The notes below the pieces were generated by a model. The model had not been told where the DNA came from and did no database searches. It saw only the letters and a list, made by a program, of their open reading frames with translations. The translations under genes and the position numbers were made by a program. Of a DNA stretch of 64,000 nt, positions 62,890 through 64,000 are shown one piece after another. Position 1 is the first letter of the stretch, and every line of letters begins with the position of its first letter. This DNA is from Chitinimonas taiwanensis DSM 18899. GTDB lineage: Bacteria; Pseudomonadota; Gammaproteobacteria; Burkholderiales; Chitinimonadaceae. The stretch lies in assembly GCF_900119825.1 (NCBI RefSeq), contig NZ_FPKR01000009.1, forward strand, positions 124,001-188,000. The letters run 5' to 3'.

Positions 62890-64000
62890 TCAGCATTCCT
62901 CGCGCAATACCGGCACCGGCACGGCCATGCCCAGCGCGGGTGGTGCGACCAGCTGGCCAGGGGCGGGCAGGGCGCTGCCCTCGTCCACGATAGCGATGGC
63001 TGCCACTTCAGGCACCTCCCACGCGGCGATGCTGACCACGCTGGCTTCCTGCCAGTTGCCGGCATCGTTGCGCCCGGCCAGGCGCAGTTCGGCCACGTAT
63101 TCAACCCCTTCGACCTGCATGGCCACGCCGGCCAGCTCACGGTCGAGCACACGTCGGCCCAGCGGCCAGCCACGCCCATCCGGCCCATACGGTGGTAGCG
63201 GGGCCAGATAGCGGCGCAGCAACAGCTCCACCCAGTCGCGCACCGCATCCAGGCCATAGCCATCGCGCACCTTGAGCGAGAGCGAGATGGCCAGCTGGCG
63301 GTAGCTGGGCGGAATGACGAATAGCTCGGTGGTGACTAGGCGGCGCGTATCCAGCCACTGGCAGACGCGCTTCAGCTGCAGCGCATCGGGCAGCGGCGCA
63401 TTCGGGTGCAGCGCGTCGCGCGCCGGCCAGATCACCACGCTGACGGTGCCGGCGCGCGGCGCCACGCGGTCGGGTGCATGGAAGAGCGGCAGGCATTCGG
63501 CCCGACCGAGCTCCACGCCCGGGGTCAGCAGGGCCAGCTCGGCGAAGTCATCGCGGGTCACCGCGCGGTCGCGCCGGCGCAGCTCGCCCGGAATCCGTGC
63601 CAGTGCAGCTTCCAGACTTTCGCTGTCCACGCCGCCGCTGGCGGGAAACGGGTTGCTGCACTTGGCCTGCTCGGCCCCTAAGCGCTTGAGCGGCAGCGTG
63701 GGTTCGAGGCCGGTGATCAGATCGCCCAGCTTATTGATGGCCTGGGCCGGCACATTGCCGGCCGCGCCGCCGCCATGGCGATAGGCGCGCATGCGCACGC
63801 GCTGGCCGATCTGCGGGTAGCGCGCGCCAAAACGCACCAGGCCCGCTTCGGCATCCACGCTGTAATGGCGGTCGCGCTCGCTGCTGGCATCGAAATTATC
63901 GACGCGCTGCCAGTCGGTCCAGGCGCCGGCTTCCTCGACCTGCAACTGGCAGGGCCAGGCAGGGTCGAGCAGCACCGGCAGCTGGCTCAGTGCAAACTGC
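62890..64000 (-). CDS. Baseplate assembly protein J-like (5' end outside window)
   Basis: The frame is open to the right edge (through ALSQLPVLLDPAWP), so the N-terminus is missing; about 370 residues are seen. It resembles the putative baseplate assembly family TIGR02243 and gpJ: NKLGDLITGLEPTLPLKRL, NPFPASGGVDSESLEAALAR, then RDRAVTRDDFAELAL, and LRRYLAPLPPYGPDGRGWPL. This corresponds to the Afp11/Afp12 region of eCIS loci. Sheath, tube and other core genes are expected beyond the window. Confidence 0.85.
   Translation of the reverse strand, partial: QFALSQLPVLLDPAWPCQLQVEEAGAWTDWQRVDNFDASSERDRHYSVDAEAGLVRFGARYPQIGQRVRMRAYRHGGGAAGNVPAQAINKLGDLITGLEPTLPLKRLGAEQAKCSNPFPASGGVDSESLEAALARIPGELRRRDRAVTRDDFAELALLTPGVELGRAECLPLFHAPDRVAPRAGTVSVVIWPARDALHPNAPLPDALQLKRVCQWLDTRRLVTTELFVIPPSYRQLAISLSLKVRDGYGLDAVRDWVELLLRRYLAPLPPYGPDGRGWPLGRRVLDRELAGVAMQVEGVEYVAELRLAGRNDAGNWQEASVVSIAAWEVPEVAAIAIVDEGSALPAPGQLVAPPALGMAVPVPVLREEC

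Noticed and set aside
62889-63263. N-terminal extension of the tail I-like gene
   Set aside because: It overlaps the baseplate gene in another frame, is Trp/Cys/Arg-rich and lacks a ribosome site; the start at 62888 fits the operon spacing.
1-64000. CRISPR arrays, tRNA, rRNA, insertion sequences or attachment sites
   Set aside because: No regularly spaced repeats, cloverleaf sequences, rRNA segments, transposase motifs or flanking direct repeats were recognised by reading; a covariance-model scan would be the deciding test for RNA genes.

Overview
The window reads as a GC-rich chromosome segment of a motile, polar-flagellated-type betaproteobacterium. The basis is a beta-type flagellar gene set (flagellin, FlaG, FliD, FliS, a FliT-like protein, a DUF2802 protein), a PhaB acetoacetyl-CoA reductase, cysD plus an unfused cysN, ZapE, RlmJ and an ImuA-ImuB-DnaE2 cassette. 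The order Neisseriales (Chitinibacteraceae/Chromobacteriaceae-like) is a guess from gene content, not a proof. There are no rRNA, tRNA, CRISPR or insertion-sequence features that I can support.

Left part (1-10,778): a tightly overlapping, one-direction sugar and glycosylation operon. It starts with the 3' end of a pseudaminic-acid synthase (PseI). It continues with a Gfo/Idh oxidoreductase, a GT-B-like protein, a DegT aminotransferase, a GNAT acetyltransferase and a methyltransferase, and ends in a 1,585-residue multidomain glycosyltransferase. It lies directly upstream of a flagellin gene, which suggests flagellin glycosylation.

Flagellar part (10,800-21,150): flagellin 1 with a near-consensus sigma-28 promoter, then flaG, fliD, fliS, a fliT-like gene, a DUF2802 gene, a fliK-like gene and a stand-alone flhB-C-like gene. 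A GarR-type dehydrogenase follows, then a second flagellin. Flagellin 2 has a 543-base non-coding upstream region carrying a consensus sigma-54 site, an IHF-like site and a long structured leader. The two flagellins therefore appear to be under different sigma factors.

Housekeeping part (21,175-43,706): rlmJ, cysD-cysN, a MATE exporter, glnD, a GNAT protein, map, a YhhN protein, ompW, phaB, zapE-gdx-quinone oxidoreductase, a lipoprotein, and the mutasome genes imuA-imuB-dnaE2. The imuA promoter sits inside a perfect 17-bp inverted repeat whose arms each contain GAACGATCGTTC, which looks like twin SOS operators of an unusual type. A secreted protein of unknown function, an isoaspartyl peptidase and a periplasmic binding protein form a small overlapping operon.

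Right part (43,740-64,000, all minus strand): the distal half of an extracellular contractile injection system (eCIS, phage-tail-like) locus that continues past the window. In transcription order it encodes a baseplate J-like protein, a tail protein I-like protein, a helical protein that may be the tape measure, an AAA+ ATPase, an alanine-rich coiled coil, two proteins sharing an N-terminal domain, and a 2,362-residue protein. That last protein is a tandem duplication; each half carries an eCIS-core (DUF4157) HELAH motif, an HNH-nuclease-like D-H...N-x8-N motif and long beta repeats. It is the most interesting object here: either a very large eCIS-associated nuclease effector or a structural component carrying nuclease-like modules.
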